A stretch of DNA of 64,000 nt, taken from the NCBI GenBank assembly GCA_023953615.1, contig JAMLJH010000002.1, positions 1,382,375 through 1,446,374 of the forward strand. The letters run 5' to 3'. This stretch comes from Verrucomicrobiia bacterium. GTDB lineage: Bacteria > Verrucomicrobiota > Verrucomicrobiia > Limisphaerales > JADLHS01. Below are positions 38,126-47,062 of this stretch, piece by piece (the stretch's first letter is position 1; every line of letters begins with the position of its first letter). A program made the position numbers and the translations under genes. The notes below the pieces were generated by a model. The model was not told where the DNA came from, searched no databases, and saw only the letters and a list, made by a program, of their open reading frames with translations.

Positions 38126-39187
38126 TCAGGTGGAATAGCGCAATTCCGGGGCGTTGGTTTGCGACCCCTGTGGTCCGGCGGGAGCGTTCAGCAGCGCACC
38201 CGCTTTTTCGCGAATAATTGTTTCGCAACGCAGGACCTCTTCCTGGCGCTGCTCCAGGTAGTCGTTGGCGATGTGCTGCAGGTCGTCCACGTTGTAAAGG
38301 TAAACATTGTCCATTTGATCCACGAGCGGATCAATGTCGCGCGGCACGGCAATGTCAATCAACAGGAGCGGCCGATGACGGCGGCGTTTCATCAGCGGCT
38401 CGAGGCGGGCGCGATCGAGAATGAAATGCGGCGCGGACGTACTGCTGATCGCGATGTCCACATGCTCGAATTCTTCCACCCAGGCGTCGAACGGCACAGC
38501 GCGACCGCCCAACTCCGACGCCAGGGCCGAAGCGCGATCAAACGATCGGCCCGCGACAATGATGCCTTTCGCGCCGCGCGAGACCAACGCGCGCGCCGTT
38601 TTTTCGCTCGTGTCTCCGGCGCCAATCACCAGCACTTCGTGCGCGCGCAAATGGTTGAAAATTTTCTCCGCCAGTTCCACCGCCGCCGAGGCGACGGAAA
38701 TGCTTCCACGCTGAATGTTCGTGGCGGTGCGGATATGTTTGGCGACATGAAAAGCGCGCTGAAAAACTTTGTTCAACCGCGCCCCGGTGCAGCCGCTTTG
38801 CAGGGCGAGATCGTAGGCTTTTTTGAGCTGCCCGAAAATTTCCGTTTCTCCGAGCACCATCGAATCCAATCCGCAAGCCACCTTGAACAGATGGTAAACG
38901 CTTTGCGGCTCGTGCAGCGTGTAAAATTCCTGGGGGGCCAATGGCGGTTGCGCCTGCGCGGCGCTGAGAAATTGGCTCAACTTGGCCGCGGCCTGGTCGG
39001 GGGCAATCGAAGTGACGGCGTAAAGCTCGACGCGATTACAGGTGGAAAGAATGACCCCTTCATCGGCCAGCCCGGCGGCGCGTAATTGCCGCAAGACTTC
39101 CGGGATGCGCGCGGGCGCAAAGGCAAACCGTTCCCGCAACTCAACGGACGACGTGCGATGGTTCAAGCCGGCGACGACAATACTCAT
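38126..39187 (-). CDS. hemA: Glutamyl-tRNA reductase
   Basis: 353 residues starting at the ATG at 39187 (MSIVVAGLNHRTSSVELRE); the longer frame lies inside the upstream gene in another phase and is rejected. Motifs: catalytic Cys in ILSTCNRVELYAV, KVACGLDSMVLGETEIFGQ, an NADPH-binding EVLVIGAGDTSEKTARAL, and AVPRDIDP near the end. The C-terminal dimerisation segment is shorter than in E. coli. It reduces glutamyl-tRNA to glutamate semialdehyde, the committed step of C5 heme synthesis. The start overlaps the hemX stop by ATGA. Confidence 0.95.
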   Translation of the reverse strand: MSIVVAGLNHRTSSVELRERFAFAPARIPEVLRQLRAAGLADEGVILSTCNRVELYAVTSIAPDQAAAKLSQFLSAAQAQPPLAPQEFYTLHEPQSVYHLFKVACGLDSMVLGETEIFGQLKKAYDLALQSGCTGARLNKVFQRAFHVAKHIRTATNIQRGSISVASAAVELAEKIFNHLRAHEVLVIGAGDTSEKTARALVSRGAKGIIVAGRSFDRASALASELGGRAVPFDAWVEEFEHVDIAISSTSAPHFILDRARLEPLMKRRRHRPLLLIDIAVPRDIDPLVDQMDNVYLYNVDDLQHIANDYLEQRQEEVLRCETIIREKAGALLNAPAGPQGSQTNAPELRYST

Positions 39188-40020
39188 GGTTGATGATGCA
39201 AAGCTGACAACAAATTCACGCCCCAAAAAGTCAGCACCAGAAAACCAAACGTGCCGATCAAACCGTAGGCGAAGCGACGCCCGGTGAACCGCGAACGCTT
39301 CCGCCCCACCAGCAAAACCGCGTAGATCAACCAGAGCACGGCTGACCACATGACTTTTGCGTCCTTCCAATAACTCAGGCCCTCCGGGCGCGGCAACAAG
39401 TCGCCCGTTGCCAGCCCGATCGTCAACAGGATAAAGCCCCCCAGCGTCACCCGGAAGGCCACGGTGTCCAATCGCTCAATCGGCGGGAACAGGGAAAACA
39501 TTGCCTTCGCTTTTTCAAATTTCAGATTGCGATATTGCGTGAGAAACATCGCCCCCGTCGCGGCGCTCAAACCGAACGCGCCGTAAGCCAGCATGATGGT
39601 GGCGGCGTGCAAACTCTGCAGACCGCCGGCAAATTCCAATCGCTGACTCGGCGGAGGATCGAGTGAGGGCATCAAAGCGAAAACGCCCAGGCCAAACAAC
39701 AGCGGCGCCGCGAAAGCCCCCAAATAGCGCAGCCGGGGTCTTGCGCCCAACAACAAGTAGGACAGCGTGGTGGCCCACATGAAGAAAACCGTGGCTTCGT
39801 AAAGATTATGCACCGGACATTGTTGCAGCGAAATGCCGCGCTTGAACATTCCGATGGTATGCAAACCAAAAGCGACCAGCAAAATGCGGTAGTTCACCCG
39901 GTCATCATTGCGAAAGCCTTTGCGCCATAAGAACACCGAATAAACCATGCTTACCCCATAAACCAGCACCGCCAATAAAAAGAAGTGCCGATCTGAGTTC
40001 GTGCCGGTAAACCAATCCAC
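39184..40020 (-). CDS. hemX: HemX/CcsA-family cytochrome c assembly membrane protein
   Basis: 278 residues with about eight hydrophobic segments and the CcsA family pattern: LLVAFGLHTIGM, HNLYEATVFFMWATTL, SLHAATIMLAYGAFGLSAATGAMF and a C-terminal WLIYAVLLVGR followed by FAYGLIGTFGFLVLTFWGVNLL. In many bacteria this protein sits before hemA and is called HemX, where it lowers HemA levels. Its relation to CcsA suggests heme handling in the membrane. The stop overlaps the hemA start by four bases. Confidence 0.88.
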   Translation of the reverse strand: MDWFTGTNSDRHFFLLAVLVYGVSMVYSVFLWRKGFRNDDRVNYRILLVAFGLHTIGMFKRGISLQQCPVHNLYEATVFFMWATTLSYLLLGARPRLRYLGAFAAPLLFGLGVFALMPSLDPPPSQRLEFAGGLQSLHAATIMLAYGAFGLSAATGAMFLTQYRNLKFEKAKAMFSLFPPIERLDTVAFRVTLGGFILLTIGLATGDLLPRPEGLSYWKDAKVMWSAVLWLIYAVLLVGRKRSRFTGRRFAYGLIGTFGFLVLTFWGVNLLSALHHQP

Positions 40021-40204
40021 GCTCTCATAGTAAACGCCGCCATTTACGGAGCAAGAATCAAGTGGGCCGTCGCGCGGGACGCGGCAAAACGCGGCAAAAC
40101 TTCCCCTTGCTGAAATGGCGCGAGTCGTTGAAGCTGTGCCTTCGAAACAGCGATTCAGATGTTTTCGATTGAAGCAATTCCGTGAGCGGCAAAACCATCA
40201 GCAC

Positions 40205-40525
40205 ATGAACGAACCCAGCGTCGGCAAGGAAAATTTGGGCGCCGTGCTGGGCGCCGTGCTGGGCGCTTTCGGAGGCCTGATCGCCATCGCCATCCCCTAC
40301 GCCATCCTGACGCGTAATTTTCAAAATCTCTCCGTCGCCCGGAATTTCGGACTGATCAGTTTTGTCATTTGCACGCCCTTCGGCTGGTTCGCGGGAGGTT
40401 ACCTGAGTCATCTGCTCAACAAAGTGTTGCCGCTTAAACCGGCCAACATCCTGGGCGGCATAATCGGCGGATTACTGCCGGTGACCGGAGTCGCGCTCTA
40501 CGGCTGGTATCTCACCGCGCGCTGA
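40205..40525 (+). CDS. Small glycine-rich membrane protein, unknown function
   Basis: 106 residues from the ATG at 40205. It has three hydrophobic segments (AVLGAVLGAFGGLIAIAIPYAI, FGLISFVICTPFGWFAGGY and ILGGIIGGLLPVTGVALYGWY) with GxxxG-type zippers. The first segment is encoded partly by a 12-base tandem repeat (GGGCGCCGTGCT at 40237-40248 and 40249-40260). Longer starts lack export or ribosome features. No family recognised. Confidence 0.6.
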   Translation: MNEPSVGKENLGAVLGAVLGAFGGLIAIAIPYAILTRNFQNLSVARNFGLISFVICTPFGWFAGGYLSHLLNKVLPLKPANILGGIIGGLLPVTGVALYGWYLTAR

Positions 40526-40599
40526 GTTTTTTTCACGAATCACGGTCGCGACGAATTCAAATTTGTGTCCGGGCAAATTTTTGTTAGCCTTCGCGAGAC

Positions 40600-41394
40600 A
40601 TGACCTCTCGTTTGAAAGACAAATGGATTCTCATCACCGGCGCCTCCAGCGGTTTTGGCGCGGCGGCGGCACAAGCTTTTGCCGAGGCCGGGGCGCGACT
40701 GCTGCTCGGCGCGCGCCGAATCGAGCGTCTGGAACAAGTCGCCGCTGAAGCCCGGCACGCCGGCGCCGCCAGCGCGCACCACCATTTTTTGGATGTCAGC
40801 CAGGCCTCGAGCGTCGAGCAGTTTGCCGCGTGGGCCAAAGCCACCATTCAAGCGGCGGGCGATCCCCAAAATCTGCACGTGCTCATCAACAACGCCGGTG
40901 GCGCCTTGGGACTCGATAGCGTGGCGCGAGGTTTGGATGCCGATTGGGAAACGATGCTGCAGACCAATGTACTCGGGGTGCTGCGCATGACGCGAGCGAT
41001 GTTGCCGCTGCTGCCGCATCACGCCGGCGCGAGCATTCTCAATATCGGTTCCTACGCCGGACACGCCGCGTATGAAGGCGGCTCGGCCTATTGCGCCGCC
41101 AAGGCGGGCGAGCTTCAACTTACCCGCGTGCTGCGCCTTGAATTGAACGGCACCGGCATCCGGGTCAGTTCCATTGATCCTGGTCTGGCGCTGACGGAAT
41201 TTTCCCTGGTGCGATTCAAAGGTGACACCGCACGCGCGGATCAGGTCTATGCCGGAACGCAACCGTTGACCGCGGTGGATATTGCGGAAATCATGGTCTG
41301 GGTGGCGAGCCGCCCGCCGCACGTCAGCATTGACGAACTACTCGTCAAGCCCACCGATCAGGCCGCCACGCATAAAGTGTATCGGCGCGGCTGA
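40600..41394 (+). CDS. Short-chain dehydrogenase/reductase (YdfG-like)
   Basis: 264 residues of classical SDR: the NADP-binding ILITGASSGFGAAAAQAF near residue 12, VLINNAGGALG, and the catalytic Tyr/Lys in YCAAKAGELQL, with a preceding Ser in LNIGSYAGHA. The C-terminus (SIDPGLALTEFSLVRFKGD and ITEPADIAE-like VDIAEIMVWVASRPPHVSIDELLVKPTDQA) resembles YdfG-type 3-hydroxy acid dehydrogenases, which act on serine and hydroxy acids. It stands alone between two divergently oriented regions. Confidence 0.9.
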   Translation: MTSRLKDKWILITGASSGFGAAAAQAFAEAGARLLLGARRIERLEQVAAEARHAGAASAHHHFLDVSQASSVEQFAAWAKATIQAAGDPQNLHVLINNAGGALGLDSVARGLDADWETMLQTNVLGVLRMTRAMLPLLPHHAGASILNIGSYAGHAAYEGGSAYCAAKAGELQLTRVLRLELNGTGIRVSSIDPGLALTEFSLVRFKGDTARADQVYAGTQPLTAVDIAEIMVWVASRPPHVSIDELLVKPTDQAATHKVYRRG

Positions 41395-41422
41395 ACGCGA
41401 TTCGTGTGACCACCGGCAATCG

Positions 41423-43231
41423 TCATTCGACCCCCTGCTTTTTAGCCCAGTCGTTCAACCCCTGCCCTTCGCTGATGTTCGAGATTCCCGCCTGACGCGC
41501 AATCGCCACGAAGCGTTTGGTCAAATCCGTTTTGGCTTCGCCAGACACCCGGTTGGTCGCAATTTTCACATACCACACCGGCAACCGCGCAACCTGCACC
41601 CGGAATTTGGTCTCGCCGTCACCAGCCAGTTGTTCGGCTTCGTCCAAACGTCGCTCGGCTTCGTCCATCAGTTCCGGCGCGAGGTAGGCGACTTTCGAGC
41701 CGTCGAAAATGTGAATGTGCCGACCCTGCTCGCGAACCGGACGATGGATCGTATCCAGGTAGGCTTGCAGTTTGGGCGCGGCGGCCCCGTAATAGGCGGC
41801 CAAAAATTCCTGGATATGTTTTTGCACGTCGGTCTCCGGATTCCAAAGCAACTTGGCCAGCACGTAGGCGCGCAACGGCTCCATTTCCCCGCCGCCCCCG
41901 CCGGAATAGTTGCCCTGCTCGAACAAACTCTTGACGTTGTGCTTCACGAAAAAACGGACGTTCGATTGCAGGCAATCAAAATTGGGAAACGGTTGCAGGT
42001 AATGGGCAAAATCCGTCGTGTAATCCCACACGTAGAGCAACGGCGAAATCGCGCCCCACGCGACAATGTCATCGCGAAACTTTTCATTCTCCTTCGCCGG
42101 ACAGGCGTCCAGCGGATGCGCAAAGCAGCACTCGATTGAACACAAACGCACAATGACGTTTTTTCGCGGCCGGATCGTCTTGGGCGCCTGGCGCGTGTAT
42201 TGGTAGGCCAGCGTATCAATCCGAATCTGCGGATAATCCGTTTCAATGGCCGCCGCGACCGCGTTGACAAACTTCAACAGCGAACCTGCGGGCGAACCCT
42301 CGGCGTCATCCACGGCCTTGCATTGTTCGCACTGGCAATTATTGAAAGTGTCGTTTTGCGACACACTGATGATGGTCGCCTCCGGATGCTCCTGAATCCA
42401 CTGTCGGACGCGTTCGATGGAAATCCGCAGCACGTCCGGATTCGTCAGGCAGCGTTGGACGTAACCGCCCTTGCGTTCGCCATTGATCAGCGGGAAATAC
42501 TCCGGGTGTTCCTTGTACAGGTCTTGCGGCACGAGTCCATCAAAACTGTGGACGAACGGATGATACACCGTGAACGCGCCGCCGTGCTTTTGCTTCAAAC
42601 CATAATGCTGGCCATTGATGCGATGGCGCGCGGCAAAATCGGCGTTCCGCATGAACTGCCGCCAGAACACATCGCGATTCTCCAGTGCCGGAACGATTGT
42701 TTCATCAAGCTTCGGCAGGCGCACGCGACTCGCGGTCGGCACGACTTCCAACTCGGGCGTGAACCAGCGCACGCCGAGCTTTTCTTCCAGCAACGTGTAA
42801 ACCCCGTTCAGCGTGCCGCGCGATTGTCCGCCCGCAATGATCAACTGCCCACCCGCTTCACGCAGCACGAAACCGTCCGGGCCGAGTTTGGTGAAATCAA
42901 TTTTCGCGCGCGCTTTGCCGAGGTGCGCGTTATCCCCCAGCAAAATCTCGCGCGCCGTCGGCTTCTCGGCGTCGGAAACAATCGGCAGCTTCACTCCGCT
43001 CATCTTTTCCAGGTAACGCTGCAATTCCTCGGCGGCGTAACGCTCGGCAGGAATGGCCAGTTCTGGAATCACGATGCGATAATCACTTTTGCCTTTGTCC
43101 GCCAGCGTGAGCGCCGCTGGTGACGACCCGAGCATTGCCAGACCCAGCCAACTGAAACCCAAAATCCTGAGCAGTCGGGTGCGGCTGGAGGCTTGTTGCG
43201 TCGTTCGGCTTTGGCTTGATGCGTTATTCAT
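41423..43231 (-). CDS. DUF4838-containing secreted protein, glycoside hydrolase-like
   Basis: 602 residues from the ATG at 43231 (a TTG two codons earlier is unlikely). The N-terminus has a signal-like GFSWLGLAMLGSSPAALTLA. The first 150 residues resemble the N-terminal domain of alpha-glucuronidases (IPAERYAAEELQRYLEKMSG, EILLGDNAHL, RGTLNGVYTLLEEKLGVRWF). The remainder matches DUF4838 (QNDTFNNCQCEQCKAVDDAEGSPAG, VWDYTTDFAHYLQPFPNF). This architecture is frequent in polysaccharide-degrading Verrucomicrobiota and Planctomycetota; activity on uronic-acid polymers is inferred from the N-terminal domain only. Confidence 0.85.
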   Translation of the reverse strand: MNNASSQSRTTQQASSRTRLLRILGFSWLGLAMLGSSPAALTLADKGKSDYRIVIPELAIPAERYAAEELQRYLEKMSGVKLPIVSDAEKPTAREILLGDNAHLGKARAKIDFTKLGPDGFVLREAGGQLIIAGGQSRGTLNGVYTLLEEKLGVRWFTPELEVVPTASRVRLPKLDETIVPALENRDVFWRQFMRNADFAARHRINGQHYGLKQKHGGAFTVYHPFVHSFDGLVPQDLYKEHPEYFPLINGERKGGYVQRCLTNPDVLRISIERVRQWIQEHPEATIISVSQNDTFNNCQCEQCKAVDDAEGSPAGSLLKFVNAVAAAIETDYPQIRIDTLAYQYTRQAPKTIRPRKNVIVRLCSIECCFAHPLDACPAKENEKFRDDIVAWGAISPLLYVWDYTTDFAHYLQPFPNFDCLQSNVRFFVKHNVKSLFEQGNYSGGGGGEMEPLRAYVLAKLLWNPETDVQKHIQEFLAAYYGAAAPKLQAYLDTIHRPVREQGRHIHIFDGSKVAYLAPELMDEAERRLDEAEQLAGDGETKFRVQVARLPVWYVKIATNRVSGEAKTDLTKRFVAIARQAGISNISEGQGLNDWAKKQGVE

Positions 43232-43320
43232 GGTCAATCCTGTTGCTGCAAAATGTTGCGTCAGTTTGCGCTTTTAAGTGGACTTGACAAGCCAATCATA
43301 GCGCCGGGCTTGATAAAGAA

Positions 43321-43440
43321 ACCTGCACTGGCGGCCCCTTGAACGGCCTCAGCGTGACCAACGGTTACGGTGCGCTGCTCCGCCGCACCAACCGATCCAT
43401 CCTCAACGCGGCCTCTTCCATCCTGACGGAGCTGGGGAAT
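43321..43440 (+). pseudogene. RHS/YD-repeat fragment upstream of the cassette array
   Basis: One frame reads CTGGPLNGLSVTNGYGALLRRTN, the YD-repeat sequence typical of Verrucomicrobial RHS proteins, then LNAASSILTE before it runs out of phase. No start codon or ribosome site is present. It appears to be what is left of the body of a larger RHS gene to which the following cassettes once belonged. A small hairpin (GCCCC TGAC GGGGC, about 43469-43482) follows it. Confidence 0.55.
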
Positions 43441-43498
43441 TGTTTGCGTTCGGTTCTACAACGATGTCGCCCCTGACGGGGCTTGGCTATTTTCCGAC

Positions 43499-43720
43499 CC
43501 TGGACGCTCCGTCTTCGTTGCGAAGTTTAGGTTGAATGTTTCGCTGGTTTGAGTTGAAATGGCCAAGAAGCAATCACGCATGAAGTTGTTGAACCAATAC
43601 ACCAGCCGCACCGTGCCGGGCTTTGTGAACGTGCTGGGTACGGCCACGAATACGACCACGGTGAGTCTGTGGAGCAAGGACAGCACGGCGCTGTTCACCC
43701 GACGACGCGCCAGGGGGATT
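43499..43720 (+). repeat. RHS cassette 5' repeat, copy 1
   Basis: Begins CCTGGACGCT and contains AGTTTAGGTTGAATG, then the start context TTGAGTTGAAATGGCCAAGA and the RHS segment through GTGAGTCTGTGGAGC to ACGACGCGCCAGGGGGATT. It is about 85-90 percent identical by eye to copies at 44697 and 47063. It has a 10-base insertion near its start and a one-base deletion near 43700. Confidence 0.8.
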
Positions 43721-44133
43721 GTTGGATGTGCAAAGAGGAACTTGTCGGCAAGAACATTTTCGGAATACTTCATCACCGCTTCATCGTTTGTAATGGAGAT
43801 GCACGCGGATTCGAGAAGCGTAGCCGCTGGCTTTGGGGAGGCCCTGGTGGTGTCCGAAACGAATACGACCAGCCTGTTCACCACGATGTGAGATGTTACA
43901 AGCTGGAGTGCCTGAACAATGACTGTGCTGCGAGGATTTTTGATAAGGCAGTTTCCAGTGGCCAAGGGAAAAGTTACTGGCTTGGTTTTCGAGATTGCCA
44001 ATCTTGGGCCAACAACGTTGAGCGGTCGATGTATAAATCATGCTCGTGTTGCCCCAAAAATCAAGCGCCGCTTCCGCTGGAAGCTGACTGGTTTTTCAGA
44101 AACCAAGCTCGATCCGCCGTCCGATACACCTAA
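43559..44133 (+). pseudogene. RHS tip gene of cassette 1: short RHS piece + Cys-rich toxin-like domain, frameshifted
   Basis: The frame from the repeat ATG at 43559 encodes MAKKQSRMKLLNQYTSRTVP and continues through VNVLGTATNTTTVSLWSKD like cassette 2. A one-base loss near 43698-43700 relative to cassette 2 shifts it. In the other phase the sequence continues TTRQGDCWMCKEELVG and a compact Cys-rich domain (HHRFIVCNG, RCYKLECLNNDC, YWLGFRDCQSWANNVE) to a stop at 44133. The DCQSWA and HRF motifs recall permuted papain-like/NlpC-type cysteine hydrolase tips seen in other RHS proteins; I give this moderate weight. The RHS core present in cassette 2 is absent here. It may be dead, or a silent donor module. 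Confidence 0.6.
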
Positions 44134-44153
44134 ATTGCCACAAGGAGATAATT

Positions 44154-44567
44154 ATGACGATTCGGAATCTGATGAGTAGTCGTGTTTTCGTTCCAATGCT
44201 TTTACTTTGCACGACTGTTTCCTGTGTCTCTACACTGGATGCGATGAACCTTCCTATTCGCATCAAAGTGGTAAATGCGACAACGAAGCAGCCGATTACA
44301 AACGCTATCGTCAAACTTGAATGGCGCGTGGGTTTGGGCGGTTACTATTGGGGCAAACCCGTCTCAAAACCGACTGATGCATCTGGAACGGTGATTTTCG
44401 CTTCCAAAGATGTGCCGCCGATTTCATCGGATGGCTATTCACTTGGGAAAGAAATCAAAAAACTATCGATTAGCACACTCGTTGTGTCTGCCAAGGGGTG
44501 TAAGAAGAAGGTTTTGGCGTATCCTAAACCTAAAGAAATTGAATTGGTCGAGCTTTCTCCTGAATGA
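44154..44567 (+). CDS. Exported lipoprotein-like protein of cassette 1, candidate immunity protein
   Basis: 137 residues with a strong ribosome site (AAGGAG, 44142-44147). The N-terminus MTIRNLMSSRVFVPMLLLCT leads into TVSC, a plausible lipobox. The rest looks like a single Ig-like or carboxypeptidase-regulatory-type domain (IRIKVVNATTKQPITNAIVKLEW, GTVIFASKD). It follows the toxin-like frame by 20 bases and ends exactly where the 3' repeat begins. Position and export suggest protection against a periplasmic effector; this is inference. No family assigned. Confidence 0.65.
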   Translation: MTIRNLMSSRVFVPMLLLCTTVSCVSTLDAMNLPIRIKVVNATTKQPITNAIVKLEWRVGLGGYYWGKPVSKPTDASGTVIFASKDVPPISSDGYSLGKEIKKLSISTLVVSAKGCKKKVLAYPKPKEIELVELSPE

Positions 44568-44621
44568 ACCCAACCGGCTGTCCCGCCAAACGGTGATAAG
44601 GATTTAGCACCGCTCAGGCCG
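44568..44621 (+). repeat. RHS cassette 3' repeat, copy 1
   Basis: Directly follows the stop codon of the preceding gene: CCCAACCGGCTGTCCCGCC, AAACGGTGA, then a weaker match ending CTCAGGCCG. It is near-identical in its first 28 bases to 46971 onwards. Confidence 0.75.
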
Positions 44622-44696
44622 CGGTGGAATTGCTCGGCCACCCGAGATGGAACAACAGTGTCGCTGAACCGCTCGGCGGTTTGCCTGCGCCACAGC

Positions 44697-44908
44697 CCTG
44701 GACGCTGTGAAGTTTAGGTTGAATGGTTCGTTGGTTTGAGTTGAAATGGTCAAGAAGCAATCGCGCATGAAGTTATTGAACCCATACACCAGCCGCACCG
44801 TGCCGGGCTTTGTGAACGTGCTGGGCACGGCCACGAATACGGCCACGGTGAGTTTGTGGAGCCAGGACAATCTCGCGCTCTACACGCCGACGACGCGCAA
44901 GGGGGATT
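44697..44908 (+). repeat. RHS cassette 5' repeat, copy 2
   Basis: Same unit as 43499-43720, from CCTGGACGCT to ACGACGCGCAAGGGGGATT. This copy keeps the reading frame open through the end of the repeat. The TGA just before the ATG is shared by all three copies. Confidence 0.8.
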
Positions 44909-46509
44909 ATTTCCGGGGGGAAATGTTGTTCAACAACAACACGGGCGCGCTGTGGTTGACCATCACCAACGTGGCCGTCCTGAGCAACTACACCGGGGCG
45001 GACATTGTGACCAACATCGCGGGCAATTTGTTGTTGGCAAAGAATCCCGAGGCGTTCACCTATGACGCCGATGGCAACTTAACCAGTGACAGCTTGTGGA
45101 CGAATGTGTGGAATGGGGAGAACCGGCGGATAGTGATTGAACGTAGAAGCGACGCCCCGTCGCTCTCCAAAGTGAAAGAGGCTTGGACGCTTCTGGCCGA
45201 TGGAAGATGGATTGAGCGCATCGTCTCCACGAACAACGGGATGAGTTACTATCCCTCCCAAACTAACCGTTACGTGTGGGACAATCAGGTGTTGCTGGCG
45301 GTGCTGGATCATACGAACGGCGTGGTGGTGAGTTTCCTGCGTGGTCTTGATCTGAGCGGAACAATTCAAGGAGCTGGTGGGGTGGGTGGAGTGTTGGCGG
45401 TGAAAGCGGGAACGTCCGCCCAGTGTGGCAACATGACGAACACGACGCATTTCACCTGCTACGATGGGAACGGGAACGTGATGGCGCTGGTGAACGCGGC
45501 AACGGGTGCAGAGAGTGCGTGCTACGCTTATGGCCCATTTGCCGAGCCGCTCCAACGGACAGGCCCGATGGCAAAATTGAACCCTATCCGATTTAGCACC
45601 CAGTATCACGATGATTACACAGAGGATGATAAATACCTGTTCCGGGATTTGAATGATGGCAGGTGGCCAAGTAGAGATCCGATGGAGGAGTGGGGTGGCG
45701 TAAACCTGTATGGCTTCGTTAGGAACAATCCTGTTTCCCTTGTGGACTTGCTTGGGTTGCGGGACATCACGGCTGAAGAGCAGAAAGTCTTGGACGAACT
45801 GCAAAAGTTTGCTGACAGCGTGGCGGGCAACAAATTTGCCAATACCTACGGAAACGGGGAGTATGCGAAGGCGATTGAGGCTGTCATTGGCGACATCAAG
45901 GCTTTGATAGCTTCCATCAAGGGGGAGGAAGATCCTGCCACTTTGGCCATGGGGCTGAGGGCTCTGACCTTGTGGGCGGACAAGAACACCGCACTCTCCT
46001 ACGACAAGACTGACGCTGGAGTCAGCACATGCAATATCTTTGTCGCTGACGTAATTGGAGACGCTGGATTTGAGACCAAACTGATTCGGCGACCGAGTCG
46101 GCTTTGGCTCGATTTTCGCATTCCAGGAACTACCGAGTGGCATCAGGATAAGACGCTCGGAGCGTTCAAGGTGACGTGGAGAGTCAAAGTCGAAGACCGC
46201 AAAGGAGGCGGGGCGACCGGAGGAAGCAAGAAGGGCAAGACCGTATTGAAAGTCCAACTTGACCAACCAATCAAGGGCAAGGGTGGAGGGCGGTTCGTTA
46301 ATCTTCACGGCATTCCGGGAAGTGGAACAGTGCCGCCAGATCTTGGGCACATCATCTCCTATCCAGGGCATATCGGCATCTACTTGGGCCGTGGGCTATA
46401 CGTGAGTTCAACGACTGACGACCCAACTGGTATTCAGGGAAGGGGGGCTGGTATCAACCTGAAGTTCATCAATAACAATGAAAACCAGCTATACAGGTCA
46501 CCTGAATGA
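44746..46509 (+). CDS. 5'-truncated RHS core protein with NlpC/P60-like C-terminal tip
   Basis: 587 residues. Residues 1-130 are RHS body sequence (VPGFVNVLGTATNTATVSLW, AFTYDADGNLTSD). Residues about 175-338 form the RHS-associated core ending in RDLNDGRWPSRDPMEEWGG, NLYGFVRNNPVSLVDLLGL, the usual border before a variable tip. The tip (339-587) has Cys429 in STCNIFVAD and His542 in GHIGIYLGRG, the order and spacing of an NlpC/P60 or CHAP cysteine amidase/peptidase. RHS genes normally encode over 1000 residues with an export region; here the upstream part is absent and translation must begin at the repeat ATG after a TGA. Its stop overlaps the next gene by ATGA. It may be an orphan module rather than a working effector. 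Confidence 0.8.
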   Translation: MVKKQSRMKLLNPYTSRTVPGFVNVLGTATNTATVSLWSQDNLALYTPTTRKGDYFRGEMLFNNNTGALWLTITNVAVLSNYTGADIVTNIAGNLLLAKNPEAFTYDADGNLTSDSLWTNVWNGENRRIVIERRSDAPSLSKVKEAWTLLADGRWIERIVSTNNGMSYYPSQTNRYVWDNQVLLAVLDHTNGVVVSFLRGLDLSGTIQGAGGVGGVLAVKAGTSAQCGNMTNTTHFTCYDGNGNVMALVNAATGAESACYAYGPFAEPLQRTGPMAKLNPIRFSTQYHDDYTEDDKYLFRDLNDGRWPSRDPMEEWGGVNLYGFVRNNPVSLVDLLGLRDITAEEQKVLDELQKFADSVAGNKFANTYGNGEYAKAIEAVIGDIKALIASIKGEEDPATLAMGLRALTLWADKNTALSYDKTDAGVSTCNIFVADVIGDAGFETKLIRRPSRLWLDFRIPGTTEWHQDKTLGAFKVTWRVKVEDRKGGGATGGSKKGKTVLKVQLDQPIKGKGGGRFVNLHGIPGSGTVPPDLGHIISYPGHIGIYLGRGLYVSSTTDDPTGIQGRGAGINLKFINNNENQLYRSPE

Positions 46510-46970
46510 AGAGGTTCTGGGCAATCGGATTGATCGCTGTTGTTGGTGTGCTAGGCGTTGCTCTTATGGCAGACCTTAATCTGTTTGCTCGCCTGCAGTT
46601 CTCTGCCTGGCCAAGGAGCAAGACAGCGCACCTGATGGGAAAGTGGAACGAATATGTTTGGAGCGTTGCACGCATCGGGACTCCTATGGAGAACATCCGG
46701 AGCAGATTTGGTTCTCCGCACAACACGGACAGCACAAATGTTTGGCTCTGGGTGCGAGATTATGAGCGGATTGTTGTGCAGTCAGGATTTACGAACTGGA
46801 GTCAAATGGCGACCCAAGGTGGAGATGGATATTTCATCATCGCCAAGGACAACCACGTTGCTTCGCCTCCCCTCCCGCTGAGTGGATCAGATGTCGAGAG
46901 TCTTTTCCAACGGATGATCGTTGGTGGCGAGCCCTTCCCCGGTAAGGCTGGCGCGAAGGAAAAGCAATGA
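46506..46970 (+). CDS. Membrane-anchored protein of cassette 2, candidate immunity protein (BamE/SmpA-like segment)
   Basis: 154 residues, translationally coupled to the RHS gene by ATGA. The N-terminus (MKRFWAIGLIAVVGVLGVAL) is a single membrane anchor or uncleaved signal. The central part (GTPMENIRSRFGSPHNTDST, NVWLWVRDY) follows the pattern of BamE/SmpA-type small beta proteins. The stop is followed at once by the 3' repeat. Position after an NlpC/P60-type tip and an extracytoplasmic body suggest immunity against a cell-wall hydrolase; not demonstrated. Confidence 0.65.
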   Translation: MKRFWAIGLIAVVGVLGVALMADLNLFARLQFSAWPRSKTAHLMGKWNEYVWSVARIGTPMENIRSRFGSPHNTDSTNVWLWVRDYERIVVQSGFTNWSQMATQGGDGYFIIAKDNHVASPPLPLSGSDVESLFQRMIVGGEPFPGKAGAKEKQ

Positions 46971-47023
46971 CCCAACCGGCTGTCCCGCCAAACGGTGAAA
47001 GGAATCTGGCTCGCCTCAGGCCG
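46971..47023 (+). repeat. RHS cassette 3' repeat, copy 2
   Basis: CCCAACCGGCTGTCCCGCC begins at the base after the stop codon, as in copy 1, followed by AAACGGTGA and then CTCAGGCCG after a short divergent stretch. Confidence 0.75.
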
Positions 47024-47062
47024 GCTCGATAGCAGGTCCGCCACCCGCGCCTGCCGCACAGC

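Noticed and set aside
43456..44001. Minus-strand 181-codon frame over RHS cassette 1
   Set aside because: Runs across a repeat and a frameshifted tip; no ribosome site; the plus-strand Cys-rich reading is coherent.
45079..46371. Minus-strand 430-codon frame opposite the RHS gene
   Set aside because: Shadow; the plus strand has RHS core motifs and NlpC/P60-like residues.
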